Assembly (NCBI RefSeq): GCF_001941345.1
Contig: NZ_CP009251.1
Coordinates: 2,170,001 to 2,234,000, forward strand
DNA from: Corynebacterium stationis
GTDB lineage: Bacteria > Actinomycetota > Actinomycetes > Mycobacteriales > Mycobacteriaceae
Direction: 5' to 3'
Length of the DNA: 64,000 nt
Both the position numbers and the translations under genes were made by a program. The notes beneath the pieces were generated by a model. That model did no database searches and had not been told where the DNA came from. It saw only the letters and a list, made by a program, of their open reading frames with translations. The stretch's first letter is position 1. Every line of letters starts with the position of its first letter. Positions 1 to 11,561 of the stretch are shown one piece after another.

Positions 1-787
1 CATCGTTTTCGGTGCCTTCAGCCTCGTCATCACTGTGGGTTTCCGATAATGCCTCTAAGGCAACAGCAGCCAGTTCCGATTCCACCTTGCCTTCAATTTG
101 GTGGATCTCATTTTCTACATTCTTCTGCACACGGTAGCGCAGCTTATCGCTGTCTCCGCTTCCCTCTTCAGCAGAATCGGCAGCGTTCTCAGCTTCTGAT
201 GGCTCCGCATCCTGCGAAGACGGCTGCGCTGCGTCAGAAGCCGTTGGTTCAGGAGCCGCAGCACGCTTGACGACTCGACGGGTACGGCTGCGCTTGCGCG
301 TTGTTGTTGCTGGCTCTTCAGCCTGCTCTTGTGCCTGCGGTGCTGGTTCTTCGACCGCTTCTGCCGCCGATGCTTCCGTAGCCAAGTCTTCAGCTACTGG
401 CTCCTCAGGCGCAGGAGTGCTCTTCTTCGTAGCCTTTTTCGTAGCTTTTGATGCGGTCTTCTTGGTGGCCTTAGTGGCCTTCTTTGTGGTTTTCGCCGAT
501 TTCTTTGCGGCCTTCTTCGGGGCAGGCTCCTTCAACGGTGCCTCAGGTTGGGCGCTCTGCAAGGAATCTAGAAGCTGAGTGACTTCCGCGGTTGACAGCA
601 CTGACTGTGCCTTCTTGGAAATTCCGATGGTTCCGAGCTGTTCCAGCAACACCTTGGAAGAAATTCCCAATTGCTTTGCCAGCGTGTAAACGCGGGTCCT
701 CTCTGCGAGCTGTTGCCTATCAATTTGCCCTGCCAATGCAGCGGCACCTGCTAGTTGTTCATTTAATTTTTCGTCTGCTGTAGCCAT
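1..787 (-). CDS. rne: Ribonuclease E/G, N-terminal part (partial, runs off the window)
   Basis: Only the first 262 codons are inside the window. Translation starts at ATG 787, with a GGGAG ribosome site 8 bases upstream. Residues 1-75 resemble the small helical IF2-N-like domain (VYTLAKQLGISSKVLLEQL). A long low-complexity region follows: first Lys/Ala rich (repeated KKAAKK and KKAT), then Glu/Ala/Pro rich. The S1 and catalytic domains lie outside the window. This layout and the position near ndk, folC and valS match actinobacterial RNase E/G, the endonuclease for rRNA maturation and mRNA decay. The identification rests on the N-terminus and the neighbourhood, because no catalytic residue can be seen. 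Confidence 0.8.
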   Translation of the reverse strand, partial: MATADEKLNEQLAGAAALAGQIDRQQLAERTRVYTLAKQLGISSKVLLEQLGTIGISKKAQSVLSTAEVTQLLDSLQSAQPEAPLKEPAPKKAAKKSAKTTKKATKATKKTASKATKKATKKSTPAPEEPVAEDLATEASAAEAVEEPAPQAQEQAEEPATTTRKRSRTRRVVKRAAAPEPTASDAAQPSSQDAEPSEAENAADSAEEGSGDSDKLRYRVQKNVENEIHQIEGKVESELAAVALEALSETHSDDEAEGTEND

Positions 788-1073
788 CGGCCACGCTCCC
801 GTCATAGGTCGTTTAAAGCCTTTCCCTCGGGCGCAGGCGTGGGTCTTCGCGAGCACCTGCCACCAAGCACGTATTGCTTAGGTTCAAGCCACTGCTATTT
901 TCTTAGGCACTGGCATGTGCTGGGTCAACGCTGCCGCCACACAAGGGAAAAGCTTTGTCATAAAAGTGAAAATCTTCAAAGCCTTATGAAATTATGGCTC
1001 CCATTGTTCCACATCTAGTGAACTTGCGAGTTTGCCATGCATAAAAGTCCGTGCATATTTAGTATGGCACCGC

Positions 1074-1079
1074 TAAGCT
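1074..1079 (+). promoter_or_regulatory. -10 hexamer TAAGCT of a probable leaderless transcript
   Basis: TAAGCT ends exactly 7 bases before ATG 1087 and no Shine-Dalgarno sequence is present. Transcription would start at or next to the A of the start codon. The rest of the 299-base space back to rne has no other clear signal. Confidence 0.45.
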
Positions 1080-1086
1080 TTGTTTC

Positions 1087-1926
1087 ATGGATGAAGTCTC
1101 TGGGCGGGAATTTAGTGCTGAAGTATCCCATCGGCCGGCGGGAGAACTTGCTCCAAATGCCCCGGTTAATAGCCATATTCAGCATTACCGCTCCCAAAAT
1201 GAGATGAGTCTTCGCAATATTTTGTGGACAGGGCTGCCCATCGGACTAGCTATCGGTGCTATTGAAACCGGCACTTTAACGTTCGGTCTTTTAGCAATCC
1301 CGCTGCTGGCGATATCCGTTGTTTATGGCGTTAAGGTTTTCCGCGAACGACCGAAGCTAGTCCAGTCCAATATCACCGAATTCAAAAGTGGCGATTACAC
1401 AGCCATGCAAATGTGGGCTCCTTTTCTGCCCGCTTTAGGCTGGTTGGTCGCTATTCCGATCGACGCACTGGGACTATCAAGCCTTCCGACACCACCTTTG
1501 CTTGCAGCCTTATTTAGTGGCGCACTCTTAGGTGTCGGAGGGTCTTTTGGCATGTGGGCAATGTTCCAAAGATCTTTTCGCGTGGGTAAACGTCGGATTA
1601 AGGCCATCACCGAAAAGCAAAGCCTCGAGGGCGTTACCCAACCACGCATGGACGCAGTAGAAGCCAATGGCGATATTTTAGGTGCGCTCATTGCCGTGGG
1701 CGCAGTCGATGGCAATACTATTTCCATCAACGTGCTGGGGAAGCTGCTCAACTGCGATATGGACAATGCCGAAGATGCCGAGTCCCTAGTATCCCGTATC
1801 AAAGCTCTCCAGACTGATGGCATCATCAAAATTTCCGGGCAGGCACTGTATCAAAAGCAGCTCAGCTGGGAAGTCACCGTCACCCCAGATGGAATCCGCA
1901 ACCTGACACAGATTGGGCATCGCTAA
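1087..1926 (+). CDS. Unknown membrane protein, 279 aa
   Basis: I do not recognise the family. Two hydrophobic hairpins are visible: about residues 44-75 (LPIGLAIGAIETGTLTFGLL, then a further hydrophobic stretch) and about 110-160 (two segments split by a short loop with Pro). They are followed by a soluble C-terminal half of about 115 residues that is mildly acidic and has no recognised motif. The start at 1087 fits a leaderless promoter. A second Met at codon 39 lies just before the first membrane segment and would drop a polar 38-residue leader. The gene is convergent with ndk and shares the terminator at 1976-2014. Its function cannot be stated. Confidence 0.7.
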   Translation: MDEVSGREFSAEVSHRPAGELAPNAPVNSHIQHYRSQNEMSLRNILWTGLPIGLAIGAIETGTLTFGLLAIPLLAISVVYGVKVFRERPKLVQSNITEFKSGDYTAMQMWAPFLPALGWLVAIPIDALGLSSLPTPPLLAALFSGALLGVGGSFGMWAMFQRSFRVGKRRIKAITEKQSLEGVTQPRMDAVEANGDILGALIAVGAVDGNTISINVLGKLLNCDMDNAEDAESLVSRIKALQTDGIIKISGQALYQKQLSWEVTVTPDGIRNLTQIGHR

Positions 1927-1975
1927 AAGTCTGCGCCCGCCAACGAATTCCAGGTTAGATTCCCGGTAAACAAAG

Positions 1976-2014
1976 AAACGTCCCAGTAAACACTTAGTGT
2001 TTACTGGGACGTTT
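1976..2014. terminator. Bidirectional terminator, 18-bp perfect stem
   Basis: The arms 1976-1993 and 1997-2014 are exact reverse complements around a TTA loop. The A-rich and T-rich ends allow termination in both directions, for the convergent membrane-protein gene and ndk. Confidence 0.85.
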
Positions 2015-2060
2015 GGTTTCTAAAGAGTCAGACGAAGAGTTCGACTTCTTTAAGAATTTC

Positions 2061-2471
2061 TTACTTGTTTGGGAACCAGATTGCGATCTCGCGCTCAGCG
2101 GACTCAGGTGAGTCGGAGCCGTGAACAACGTTTTCACCAACGGTCAAGGCGAAGTCACCACGGATGGTGCCTGGGGTTGCCTTGGATACTGGGTCGGTGC
2201 CGCCAGCCAGCTGACGCCATGCATCGATAGCGCGCTCGCCTTCAACGATGCCAGCAACCAGTGGTGCGGAGGTGATGAACTCTACGAGCTCACCGAAGAA
2301 TGGCTTATCAGAGTGCTCTTCGTAGTGCTTTTCAGCGGTCTCACGGTCTGCGGTGCGCAGATCCAATTCGACGAGCTTGAGGCCCTTACGCTCGATGCGT
2401 GCGATGATCTCACCGACGTGGCCGTTGGCAACGCCGTCTGGCTTAATAAGAATGAGTGTACGTTCAGTCAT
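2061..2471 (-). CDS. ndk: Nucleoside diphosphate kinase
   Basis: The enzyme transfers the gamma phosphate of ATP to nucleoside diphosphates through a phospho-His intermediate. The 136-residue protein has the family's usual length. It begins [15 protein letters not shown], contains the conserved [10 protein letters not shown] segment, and carries the active-site His in [16 protein letters not shown]. The open frame extends upstream to 2624, but the conserved N-terminus and a TACGAT hexamer 7 bases upstream place the start at 2471, probably on a leaderless mRNA. It is the last gene of the valS-folC direction series and has its own candidate promoter. Confidence 0.97.
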   Translation of the reverse strand: MTERTLILIKPDGVANGHVGEIIARIERKGLKLVELDLRTADRETAEKHYEEHSDKPFFGELVEFITSAPLVAGIVEGERAIDAWRQLAGGTDPVSKATPGTIRGDFALTVGENVVHGSDSPESAEREIAIWFPNK

Positions 2472-2478
2472 GGTAGAT

Positions 2479-2484
2479 ATCGTA
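2479..2484 (-). promoter_or_regulatory. -10 hexamer TACGAT upstream of ndk (leaderless)
   Basis: On the minus strand TACGAT is followed by 7 bases and then the ndk ATG. There is no ribosome binding site in front of ndk. Confidence 0.4.
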
Positions 2485-2523
2485 GACGAGCCAGTAATCC
2501 ACTGCAGTGTTGGGGGATGTGAA

Positions 2524-2847
2524 TTAGCGGAAGTTTTTAATAAAGGCTTCCGCGTCGTCATAGGAGACGTACTTAAACCACAGCTGGATTTGTTTAACCG
2601 CGGTGCCAAATTGGCCATCGGCAAGCAAAGCTTGAATCTTTTCTACCTGCTCATCCGATAAATCGGCCCGGTCAAGCTCACGGTCTTTGCCCGGTTGCGG
2701 GGTCTGATTAGTCCGCAGCGCCAATATCAAAAAGACCGCAGCCGCAGCCAGACATACCAACGCAATAAGCGTCGGTAAATCTGCGAGATTAGCGAGTAAC
2801 GCCGCAAGACAAAAGACTGCGGCGAGACCCGAATATGCATAACGCAT
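2524..2847 (-). CDS. Small membrane protein of the folC-ndk interval, 107 aa
   Basis: The N-terminal half (about residues 5-45) forms two hydrophobic segments separated by LADLPT. The C-terminal half is charged and soluble and includes [18 protein letters not shown], a helical segment reminiscent of short ribosome- or protein-contact modules. It starts 2 bases after the DUF4233 stop codon, so the two are almost certainly co-transcribed and translationally coupled. I do not recognise a function. Confidence 0.75.
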   Translation of the reverse strand: MRYAYSGLAAVFCLAALLANLADLPTLIALVCLAAAAVFLILALRTNQTPQPGKDRELDRADLSDEQVEKIQALLADGQFGTAVKQIQLWFKYVSYDDAEAFIKNFR

Positions 2848-2849
2848 GG

Positions 2850-3293
2850 CTACTTCTTAGCCTCTAAGTGCTGGGTTGTCAGGTAACCACGCTTCATGCG
2901 CTCGACGATAATTGAGCGCAGGTACAGACCAAAGCCCCATACGGCGATGTACAAAATCATGATTGCGGTAATCGACCAGTGCACCAAAATGCCGCCGATG
3001 GCTCCGGCAAATTGCACTACCATGATGGTCGAAATCGCCCATGGCTTGCGTGCAAAACCTAACATGACCAGGTGAATAAGGCCTAAGACAGTAATGAACA
3101 ACCAGTTGAAGGTCGTCCAATAAGAACCGCCATCAATCTTTAACACCACAAGTAGTCCCAGGAAGATGGAGATTGCTTCCAGCAGCAAGGTGGCTGAGAC
3201 CATGCCATTGAACCCTTTAAGTGGGTCTTTGGTGGGCTCATGCCCCATGCCCAAAGGGCTCATATCTTGTGGGGCGTTGTGATTGTTGGTCAT
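2850..3293 (-). CDS. DUF4233-type membrane protein
   Basis: This 147-residue protein has four hydrophobic segments (about residues 30-52, 60-82, 86-106 and 108-130) after a polar, Pro/Met-containing N-terminus. It ends in a basic tail. Its ATG overlaps the folC stop codon (ATGA). A membrane protein directly behind folC is the standard setting of the actinobacterial DUF4233 family, which has no established biochemical role. The family call rests on context plus topology. Confidence 0.8.
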   Translation of the reverse strand: MTNNHNAPQDMSPLGMGHEPTKDPLKGFNGMVSATLLLEAISIFLGLLVVLKIDGGSYWTTFNWLFITVLGLIHLVMLGFARKPWAISTIMVVQFAGAIGGILVHWSITAIMILYIAVWGFGLYLRSIIVERMKRGYLTTQHLEAKK

Positions 3294-4942
3294 GCCGGTT
3301 CCTTTCCAAACATCGCACGAGCTTCGCCAGCGGTGACAACCGATCCGGTAATGACGATACCCGAGCCTGATTGGATCTCAGCATCCTCAGCCAATTCCAC
3401 CGCCTGCGCGTACGCACCTGGAAGGTCATCGGAGACATAGACGCGTTCTTCGCCGAAGATATCGCGTGCGGATTCTGCCAATTCATAAGCATCAAGGGCA
3501 CGCGGCGAAGTGTTCTGGGTAATCACAATCTCCGACAGGAATGGCTCAAGCGCCTGCAGGATTCCCACTGCATCCTTGTCCCCGAGCACGCCAACCACGC
3601 CGATGAGACGCGCGAAATCAAAGTCACGGTCTAATGCCTTGCCCAGCGCGGTAGCGCCGTGTGGGTTGTGCGCAGCATCAATAAAGGTTGTCGGCGAGGT
3701 GCGCACGCGCTCCAGCCGGCCTGGGCTGATGACCTTGCTAAAGCTATTGCGCACATTGGCGATATCAAGCGGGCGTCCAGAAGATGCACCGAAGAATGCT
3801 TCTACCGCAGCCAGTGCCACGGCAGCATTTTTTGCTTGGTGTTCACCGTGCAGCGGGATGAAGATATCTTCATACATTCCGCCGAGACCTTGGATGTTGA
3901 CTTGCTGGCCGCCGACGGCAATGCGTGATTCCACTGCCGCAAATTCGCTTCCGGCACGCGCAACACCTGCATCAACTTCAACGGTGCACTGCAGCAGCAC
4001 ATCCATCGCTTCTTTTTCTTGCTCAGCGATGATCGCGATATTTTCTTTCGGCTCCGCGAAGTCTTCCGAATCCGGGCGCGCTTTAATGATGCCCGCTTTT
4101 TCGCCCGCAATTTCCGCAAGGGTCTCGCCTAAGTAATCGGTGTGGTCTAACCCGATGGGCATGACCACAGCAACATCAGCGTTGACCACATTGGTGGCAT
4201 CCCACGTACCGCCCATACCGACTTCGATGACTGCAACATCAACTGGGGCATCGGCAAAGGCAGCGTAAGAAATACCAATGAGCACTTCAAACTTGCTCAT
4301 CGCTGGGCCACCTTCGGCTTCCGAGGCCTTGTCAACCATCTCTACATAAGGCTTGATTTCTTCCCAAATACGCACGTAATCGCGCGGGTGAATGGGCTTG
4401 CCATCAATACCGATGCGTTCGGTTACCCGCTGCAGATGCGGCGAGGTCACCAAACCTACGCGGCGGTGAAATCCGCGCAGCAGCGCATCAATCATGCGCG
4501 AAGTCGAGGACTTACCGTTGGTTCCAGCCACTTGAATGACATCAAAAGAGCGCTCTGGATTGCCCAAAAGGTCCATGAGCATTTCGATGCGGTTAAGTGA
4601 TGGCTCTAATTTGGTCTCAGGCCACCGCAGATTTAGTTCCGCTTCGACAGCTGCCAGCGCAGCGAGTTCTTCTGCACTGACTTCTTCAGGTGCGACTTCC
4701 GAATGTTCTTCCTCATCACCGAAATTCAGGTTGAGTTTCAAACCCGATTCGGTGATTTCGACAGGACTATCCTCAGTACCTTCGGCAAGGGCATCCACGA
4801 TCTCATATTCTTCACCAGTCGATTCAGCACCCGATTGCTCGATCAAATCATCGAGCATATCCTTCGCCGCTTGCTGGCGCTTATCGATGCTCTCGTCGTG
4901 GCTATCGCCCTCATGGCTTGCGCCTGCACCTGGGGTAGTCAC
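3290..4942 (-). CDS. folC: Bifunctional folylpolyglutamate/dihydrofolate synthase with acidic N-terminal extension
   Basis: Mur-ligase-type enzyme that adds glutamate to folates, and in the bifunctional form makes dihydrofolate from dihydropteroate. The P-loop GTNGKSS is at residues 140-146. Further family motifs are EVGMGGTWDATN, a GLDHTDYLG segment, and a C-terminal domain with DAAHNPHG and VVGVLGDKD. The GTG start shares its G with the valS stop codon (TAGTG), so valS and folC are coupled. The protein is 550 residues, about 90 longer than usual. The surplus is an N-terminal leader rich in Asp, Glu and Ser (residues 1-90) that looks disordered. The catalytic part begins near LAALAAVEAEL. 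Confidence 0.95.
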   Translation of the reverse strand: MTTPGAGASHEGDSHDESIDKRQQAAKDMLDDLIEQSGAESTGEEYEIVDALAEGTEDSPVEITESGLKLNLNFGDEEEHSEVAPEEVSAEELAALAAVEAELNLRWPETKLEPSLNRIEMLMDLLGNPERSFDVIQVAGTNGKSSTSRMIDALLRGFHRRVGLVTSPHLQRVTERIGIDGKPIHPRDYVRIWEEIKPYVEMVDKASEAEGGPAMSKFEVLIGISYAAFADAPVDVAVIEVGMGGTWDATNVVNADVAVVMPIGLDHTDYLGETLAEIAGEKAGIIKARPDSEDFAEPKENIAIIAEQEKEAMDVLLQCTVEVDAGVARAGSEFAAVESRIAVGGQQVNIQGLGGMYEDIFIPLHGEHQAKNAAVALAAVEAFFGASSGRPLDIANVRNSFSKVISPGRLERVRTSPTTFIDAAHNPHGATALGKALDRDFDFARLIGVVGVLGDKDAVGILQALEPFLSEIVITQNTSPRALDAYELAESARDIFGEERVYVSDDLPGAYAQAVELAEDAEIQSGSGIVITGSVVTAGEARAMFGKEPA

Positions 4943-7665
4943 TACTTCAAGGCCTCCAAACGAGTATTAATACGTTCTACTTCTTCCTGCGCAATAGTTT
5001 GGCGCTCACGAATCTTAGCCACAACATGGTCTGGGGCCTTAGACAAGAAAGCTTCATTGCCTAACTTCGCACCGGTTTGTTGCAGTTCCTTCTCAGCCTT
5101 AGCGAGGTCCTTTTCCAAACGCTTGCGTTCAGCTTCCACGTCGATGGCATCGGAGGTATCCAAAGATACTTCAACGGTGCCTTGCGACAAACGCACTTCG
5201 ATGCTTGCCGATGCAGTGAAGTCCGCTTCCGGTGCGGTGATATTAGCGAGGTTGCGCACCAAGTCTTCCTGGTTGCCCAAGTCGACTGCGGCAAAGTCCA
5301 AACGGCCAGGCACCTTCTGCGAAGGCTTAACACCTTGGTCCGCACGGAAACGACGTAACTCAGTAATGAGCTTTTCGGAATCCTCAATGCGACGCAGTGC
5401 AACCTCATCGGCAGTGGCCCCACCATTGGTATCGGCTGCTGTTGGCCATGGTGCGATCATGATGGATTCTGCCTGCTGGCCATCGGTCAGTGCCTGCCAC
5501 AAGACTTCGGTGACAAAAGGCATGGTTGGGTGAAGCAGTCGAAGTACTACATCCAACACGCGTCCCAACACGATCTGCGTGTTACGGCCGGTTACAGACT
5601 CCCCGTCGCGTGGAATCTGCGTCTTAGCAATCTCCAAGTACCAGTCGCACAGCTCATCCCACGCAAAGTGGTAGAGCAGCTCATTGGCACGAGCGAATTG
5701 GTAATCATCCAAGTAAGCATCAACGCGCACGCGCACATCTTCGGCGCGGTCCAAGATCCAGCGGTCGGCATCAGTCAGCTCATCGCGGTTCGGCAAAGTG
5801 TCAATGCCTGCGCCATTCATCAACGCAAACTTGGTGGCGTTAAAGAGCTTGGTTGCAAAATTACGTGCCGAAGCTGCTGCGTCGCTGCCCAGCGGCAAGT
5901 CCGTGCCCGGGTTAGCACCGCGCGCAAGAGTAAAGCGCAACGCATCAGCACCGTAATCACGCACCCAGTCCATTGGGTCAATGCCATTGCCCAAAGACTT
6001 CGACATCTTCCGGCCGTGCTCATCACGAACTAGGCCATGCAGGTACAGGTCCTTAAACGGAATCTGCGGGCGGTCTTCTTTACCCTCACCCAATAGTTCT
6101 GGGGTTTGGGTCGCAGCAAAGGTACCGAACATCATCATGCGCGCTACCCAGAAGAAGATGATGTCGTAGCCGGTGACCAGCACGTTGGTTGGGTAGAACT
6201 TTTCTAGATCTGGGGTCTTTTCTGGCCAACCCAGGGTAGAAAATGGCCACAGCGCCGAGGAGAACCAGGTATCAAGAACATCTGGGTCCTGCTCATAACC
6301 TTCCGGTGCGGTTTCATCTGGGCCAAGACAGACGATGTCCTGGTTGCCCTCTGCATCCTTTGGTCCGTACCAAATTGGAATGCGGTGGCCCCACCACAGC
6401 TGACGGGAAATGGTCCAGTCATGCATATTGTCTACCCACTCGAAAAAGCGTGCTTCCTGAGCCTCTGGGTAAATAGTGGTATCACCTGCACGAACAGCAT
6501 CAGCTGACATCTTCGCGATTTTTTCCACTGCAACAAACCACTGCAGCGACAAGCGAGGTTCAATGGCTTCCCCGGAGCGCTCCGAGTGGCCGACCGAGTG
6601 CACATAAGGGCGCACTTCTTTAACAATTCGTCCCTGCTCAGCCAATGCTTCGCGGACCTTGACGCGCGCTTCTTCGCGCGACATGCCATCGAATTGGGTT
6701 CCGGTATTAGCGATATGACCGGTGGTGTCCATGATCGTTGGCATGTCCAAGTTGTGACGGTTGCCCATGGCGTAGTCATTAGGGTCATGCGCTGGGGTGA
6801 TCTTGACGGCACCAGTACCAAATTCAGGATCGACGTAGTCATCAGCGATGACTTTCAGCTTCAGATCATCACGGAATGGGTGATCAAACTCGTGGCCGAT
6901 GAGATGAGCGTAGCGCTCATCTTCTGGGTGCACGGCAATAGCAACGTCACCCAACATGGTCTCAACACGCGTGGTGGCAACCACCATGTGTGGCTCATCG
7001 TCATTGAGCGAGCCGTAGCGTAAGGAAACTAATTCGCCTTCGACGTCCTTGTAGATGACCTCAATATCGGAAACCGCGGTTTCTAGAACCGGCGACCAGT
7101 TCACCAAGCGGTTAGCTTGGTAGATCATCCCAGCATCATAAAGCTGCTTGAAGATAGTCTGAACGGCACGCGACAATCCATCGTCAAGTGTGAAGCGCTC
7201 ACGTGACCAGTCAACCGAGTCACCAATCGCCTTCATCTGGGAAGTGATGGTCTTGCCGTATTCATCTTTCCATTCCCAGACCTTGTCGATGAATTCCTCA
7301 CGCTCATAATCCCAGCGCGACTTACCTTCAGTCTCCTTCAGGCGTGCTTCAACCTTGGTCTGGGTAGCAATACCCGCGTGGTCATAGCCTGGCAGCCACA
7401 ACGCGGAATAGCCCTGCATGCGCTTACGGCGGATAATCGAGTCCATAAGAGTATGGTCCAGCGCATGGCCCATGTGCAGTTGACCTGTCACATTAGGCGG
7501 TGGCAACACAATAGAAAAAGGCTCCTTATCAGGATCTTCATCCGGCTTGAAGTAGCCTTTTTCTACCCAGCCTTCATACATGGCTGGCTCTACTGCCTGC
7601 GGCTCCCAGGATTTAGGAAGAGCATCTGCGCGATTGGTACCAATAGTCTTATTTTCCTCAGTCAC
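4942..7665 (-). CDS. valS: Valyl-tRNA synthetase
   Basis: Class I aminoacyl-tRNA synthetase that charges tRNA-Val. It is 907 residues, normal for the bacterial family. The HIGH-type signature is [13 protein letters not shown] (HMGH at 64-67). The KMSKS loop is near residue 555 in [14 protein letters not shown]. The editing (CP1) domain lies between them and contains [11 protein letters not shown]. The C-terminal 70 residues form a charged coiled coil ([18 protein letters not shown]) as in other ValRS. It is the first gene of a tight series with folC, the DUF4233 gene and a small membrane gene. Only 30 bases separate it from mdh, so it may be read from the mdh promoter or from one inside mdh. 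Confidence 0.98.
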   Translation of the reverse strand: MTEENKTIGTNRADALPKSWEPQAVEPAMYEGWVEKGYFKPDEDPDKEPFSIVLPPPNVTGQLHMGHALDHTLMDSIIRRKRMQGYSALWLPGYDHAGIATQTKVEARLKETEGKSRWDYEREEFIDKVWEWKDEYGKTITSQMKAIGDSVDWSRERFTLDDGLSRAVQTIFKQLYDAGMIYQANRLVNWSPVLETAVSDIEVIYKDVEGELVSLRYGSLNDDEPHMVVATTRVETMLGDVAIAVHPEDERYAHLIGHEFDHPFRDDLKLKVIADDYVDPEFGTGAVKITPAHDPNDYAMGNRHNLDMPTIMDTTGHIANTGTQFDGMSREEARVKVREALAEQGRIVKEVRPYVHSVGHSERSGEAIEPRLSLQWFVAVEKIAKMSADAVRAGDTTIYPEAQEARFFEWVDNMHDWTISRQLWWGHRIPIWYGPKDAEGNQDIVCLGPDETAPEGYEQDPDVLDTWFSSALWPFSTLGWPEKTPDLEKFYPTNVLVTGYDIIFFWVARMMMFGTFAATQTPELLGEGKEDRPQIPFKDLYLHGLVRDEHGRKMSKSLGNGIDPMDWVRDYGADALRFTLARGANPGTDLPLGSDAAASARNFATKLFNATKFALMNGAGIDTLPNRDELTDADRWILDRAEDVRVRVDAYLDDYQFARANELLYHFAWDELCDWYLEIAKTQIPRDGESVTGRNTQIVLGRVLDVVLRLLHPTMPFVTEVLWQALTDGQQAESIMIAPWPTAADTNGGATADEVALRRIEDSEKLITELRRFRADQGVKPSQKVPGRLDFAAVDLGNQEDLVRNLANITAPEADFTASASIEVRLSQGTVEVSLDTSDAIDVEAERKRLEKDLAKAEKELQQTGAKLGNEAFLSKAPDHVVAKIRERQTIAQEEVERINTRLEALK

Positions 7666-7695
7666 GCCGATAATTCTACACTGCAGGACAAATTG

Positions 7696-9112
<1,417 letters not shown>

Positions 9113-9850
9113 ATGACCACCAATGACCACGTTGAAGCTTCGGCCAATGTGACAGTCGAGGAAGTCATTGCCGTTGCCATCACCCAATTTTCTATCGATG
9201 GCTTCGACGGCACCAAGTTAGAAGACATCTCCCGCGCCTCCGGCATGTCCAAGCGCATGATTCACTACCACTTCGGCGATAAGCGCGGGCTGTACTTGCA
9301 AAGCCTTAATTCTGCCATGGACAGCTTGCAGCCGCCGAGCGATCAATTAGTCATTGACTCAGCGGTTCCAGTCGAAGGCATGCGCAAATTAGTCGATTGT
9401 CTATTTGAAATTTTCATGAACAATCAAGATGCGGTGCGCATGGTGGTCGAAGAAAATACCCACCCCGTACTCGAAGCTGCGGAACATCCAGGAGTTACTG
9501 ATGTCTCCGGGGTCATGCTGCACATTAACCGGTTGCTCATGCTCGGTCAGGACTCCGGCGCATTTCGCCCCGGTATTTCTGCCACGGATCTCTACCTGCT
9601 CATGACCTCGATGACCCTGTTGCCTGTGGCGACACACAACATCACGCAGAGTCTTTTCAATGTTGACCTGTACGCCAAAGAAAACGTTGCTGGACTCCAC
9701 CGTCTAGTCGTTGACATGGTCCTAGCGTTCTTGACCTCTAATATCCCCGATAGCGGTCATCAAAGCTATTTGGAAGAAGATATCTCCGAGTCGAAGTCTG
9801 ATTCCTCCGCCAGCATTTATGAAGTCGGCAGCGACGATATTTTCTCCTAA
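9113..9850 (+). CDS. TetR-family transcriptional regulator
   Basis: The 245-residue protein has an N-terminal helix-turn-helix, with GTKLEDISRASGMSKRMIHYHFGDKRGLYLQ covering helices 2-4 (residues about 35-70; the signature IHYHFGDK is typical). The ligand domain is long and ends in an acidic Ser/Asp/Glu-rich tail of about 35 residues, which is unusual. The chosen ATG at 9113 has GGGAG upstream, and the extra 14 codons before it contain nothing conserved. The location divergent from mdh matches the TetR gene next to mdh in C. glutamicum. Its ligand and targets are unknown. Confidence 0.9.
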   Translation: MTTNDHVEASANVTVEEVIAVAITQFSIDGFDGTKLEDISRASGMSKRMIHYHFGDKRGLYLQSLNSAMDSLQPPSDQLVIDSAVPVEGMRKLVDCLFEIFMNNQDAVRMVVEENTHPVLEAAEHPGVTDVSGVMLHINRLLMLGQDSGAFRPGISATDLYLLMTSMTLLPVATHNITQSLFNVDLYAKENVAGLHRLVVDMVLAFLTSNIPDSGHQSYLEEDISESKSDSSASIYEVGSDDIFS

Positions 9851-9886
9851 AGCGCCACCGCCATAGCCACGGCTACCGTGAATAGC

Positions 9887-9918
9887 AAAGGCCCAGTTCC
9901 ACAATGAACTGGGCCTTT
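9887..9918. terminator. Bidirectional terminator between the TetR gene and clpX
   Basis: The 13-bp arms at 9887-9899 and 9906-9918 are exact complements with a 6-base loop and A/T-rich ends. It serves the two convergent genes. Confidence 0.85.
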
Positions 9919-9928
9919 AACTTTCTAT

Positions 9929-11230
9929 CTAGGAAGCTTTTTCCTCTGAGTCGGTGTACTCATATTCCGGTTCTGCTTCCCCGCGTACGGCCTCAGCCGT
10001 AATGCGGACTGTGTCGATGTCATCGCGGTCCGGCAAGTCATACATGACTGGGACGAGAAGCTCTTCCAAGATGGCTCGCAAACCACGTGCACCGGTCTTG
10101 CGTTCAAGGGCAAGATCCGCAATCTCATTCAAAGCCTCCGGGGTGATATCCAAATGCGCACCGTCCATCTCGAAAAGGCGCTGGTACTGCTTGACCAAGG
10201 AGTTCTTTGGCTCCGTGAGCACTTTAACCAAGGAGTCCTGGTCAAGATTTTCCACGGTGGCTACCACTGGAAGACGACCGATGAATTCGGGAATGAGCCC
10301 AAATTTCACCAAGTCTTCAGGGCGTACCTTTTCAAACATATCGACGCGCTCGCGCTCTTCCTGGGTGTCGAGCTTGGAACCGAAGCCCACGCCCTTCTTA
10401 CCCACGCGCTCAGCGATGACCTTTTCCAGTCCCGCAAAAGCACCGGCGACGATGAACAAGATATTTGAGGTATCGAGCTGAATGAATTCCTGGTTCGGAT
10501 GCTTACGTCCACCCTGAGGCGGGATCGAAGCAACTGTGCCCTCGAGGATTTTCAGCAGGGCCTGCTGAACACCCTCACCAGAAACATCACGCGTTATGGA
10601 CGGGTTATCTGACTTGCGCGAGATTTTATCTACCTCATCGACATAGATGATTCCGCGGCTTGCGCGGTCAACATCGAAGTCAGCTGCTTGCAACAGCTTG
10701 AGCAAGATATTTTCTACGTCCTCGCCAACATAACCAGCCTCAGTCAAGGAAGTCGCGTCAGCAATCGCAAAAGGAACATCTAGCATGCGCGCGAGCGTTT
10801 GTGCGAGGTAGGTCTTACCGGAACCGGTTGGCCCCAGCATCAAGATATTGGACTTGGAAATCTCCACGTCCTCATCCTTGTTGGTCTTACGGCTGCTGGA
10901 AGCAGCTGCGGCTTGCGCCTCTTCTGCCTTGATGCGCTTGTAGTGGTTATATACCGCTACCGATAGCACGCGCTTGGCAGGATCTTGCCCGATGACGTAC
11001 TTGTCTAGGAAAGCAGAGATTTCCGAAGGGCGTGGAAGCTTCTTTTCTTCGCTTTCCGCGGCGGCAGCTTGTGCTGCACCAAGTTCTTCTTCAATGATTT
11101 CATTGCAGAGCTCAATGCACTCATCACAAATGTACACACCGCCACCGGCGATCAGCTTCTTAACTTGCTTCTGGCTCTTGCCACAGAAGGAACACTTAAG
11201 CAGGTCAGCGCTTTCTTGCATACGTGCCAT
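9929..11230 (-). CDS. clpX: ATP-dependent Clp protease ATP-binding subunit ClpX
   Basis: AAA+ unfoldase that recognises substrates and threads them into ClpP. The N-terminal zinc-binding domain has Cys 13, 16, 35 and 38. Walker A is GPTGSGKT (133-140) and Walker B is IYVDEVDK (195-202). The pore and IGF-loop regions ([17 protein letters not shown]-like VGFGSK) and the sensor-2 segment [12 protein letters not shown] are present. At 433 residues it has normal length. Unlike in many bacteria it is not next to clpP, but the partner genes clpP1 and clpP2 are only about 2.3 kb away on the same strand. Confidence 0.98.
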   Translation of the reverse strand: MARMQESADLLKCSFCGKSQKQVKKLIAGGGVYICDECIELCNEIIEEELGAAQAAAAESEEKKLPRPSEISAFLDKYVIGQDPAKRVLSVAVYNHYKRIKAEEAQAAAASSSRKTNKDEDVEISKSNILMLGPTGSGKTYLAQTLARMLDVPFAIADATSLTEAGYVGEDVENILLKLLQAADFDVDRASRGIIYVDEVDKISRKSDNPSITRDVSGEGVQQALLKILEGTVASIPPQGGRKHPNQEFIQLDTSNILFIVAGAFAGLEKVIAERVGKKGVGFGSKLDTQEERERVDMFEKVRPEDLVKFGLIPEFIGRLPVVATVENLDQDSLVKVLTEPKNSLVKQYQRLFEMDGAHLDITPEALNEIADLALERKTGARGLRAILEELLVPVMYDLPDRDDIDTVRITAEAVRGEAEPEYEYTDSEEKAS

Positions 11231-11561
11231 GAAGATCTTTCTACTTGAAGAATTTTAAAGCTTGAAGTCTACTGATGGCCGCAATTATTCTCCACAACCA
11301 TCACATGCGCGGCGCCGACTTCTCCCGCCGCACGGTATTTACTCCACCTTAGTAAATGGAGTCCTATCCACACCAACGCGACATCCATCCTAGTCATTCC
11401 ATCCGACGCCGATCACCAGCTCGCATCCACTATGCGAATGCTTTATCGACAGCCCGATAAACATGGCCGCAGCGCCCGGTCTTTTGCCACTATGGCAGAT
11501 CGAGCGCTGCGGTATTAAATAGCTAGGAGGTTTCGCGAAAAGCGATGCCTAGACCCGGGGT
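11231..11561. other. Intergenic region between clpX and the POT transporter
   Basis: It holds a nested inverted repeat at 11467-11512 (outer arms CCGCAGCGC and GCGCTGCGG, inner arms TGCCA and TGGCA) that could end the transporter mRNA, although no T tract follows. It also holds a short ACTCCA/TGGAGT repeat near 11340-11365 in the clpX upstream region. No coding sequence is evident. Confidence 0.5.
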
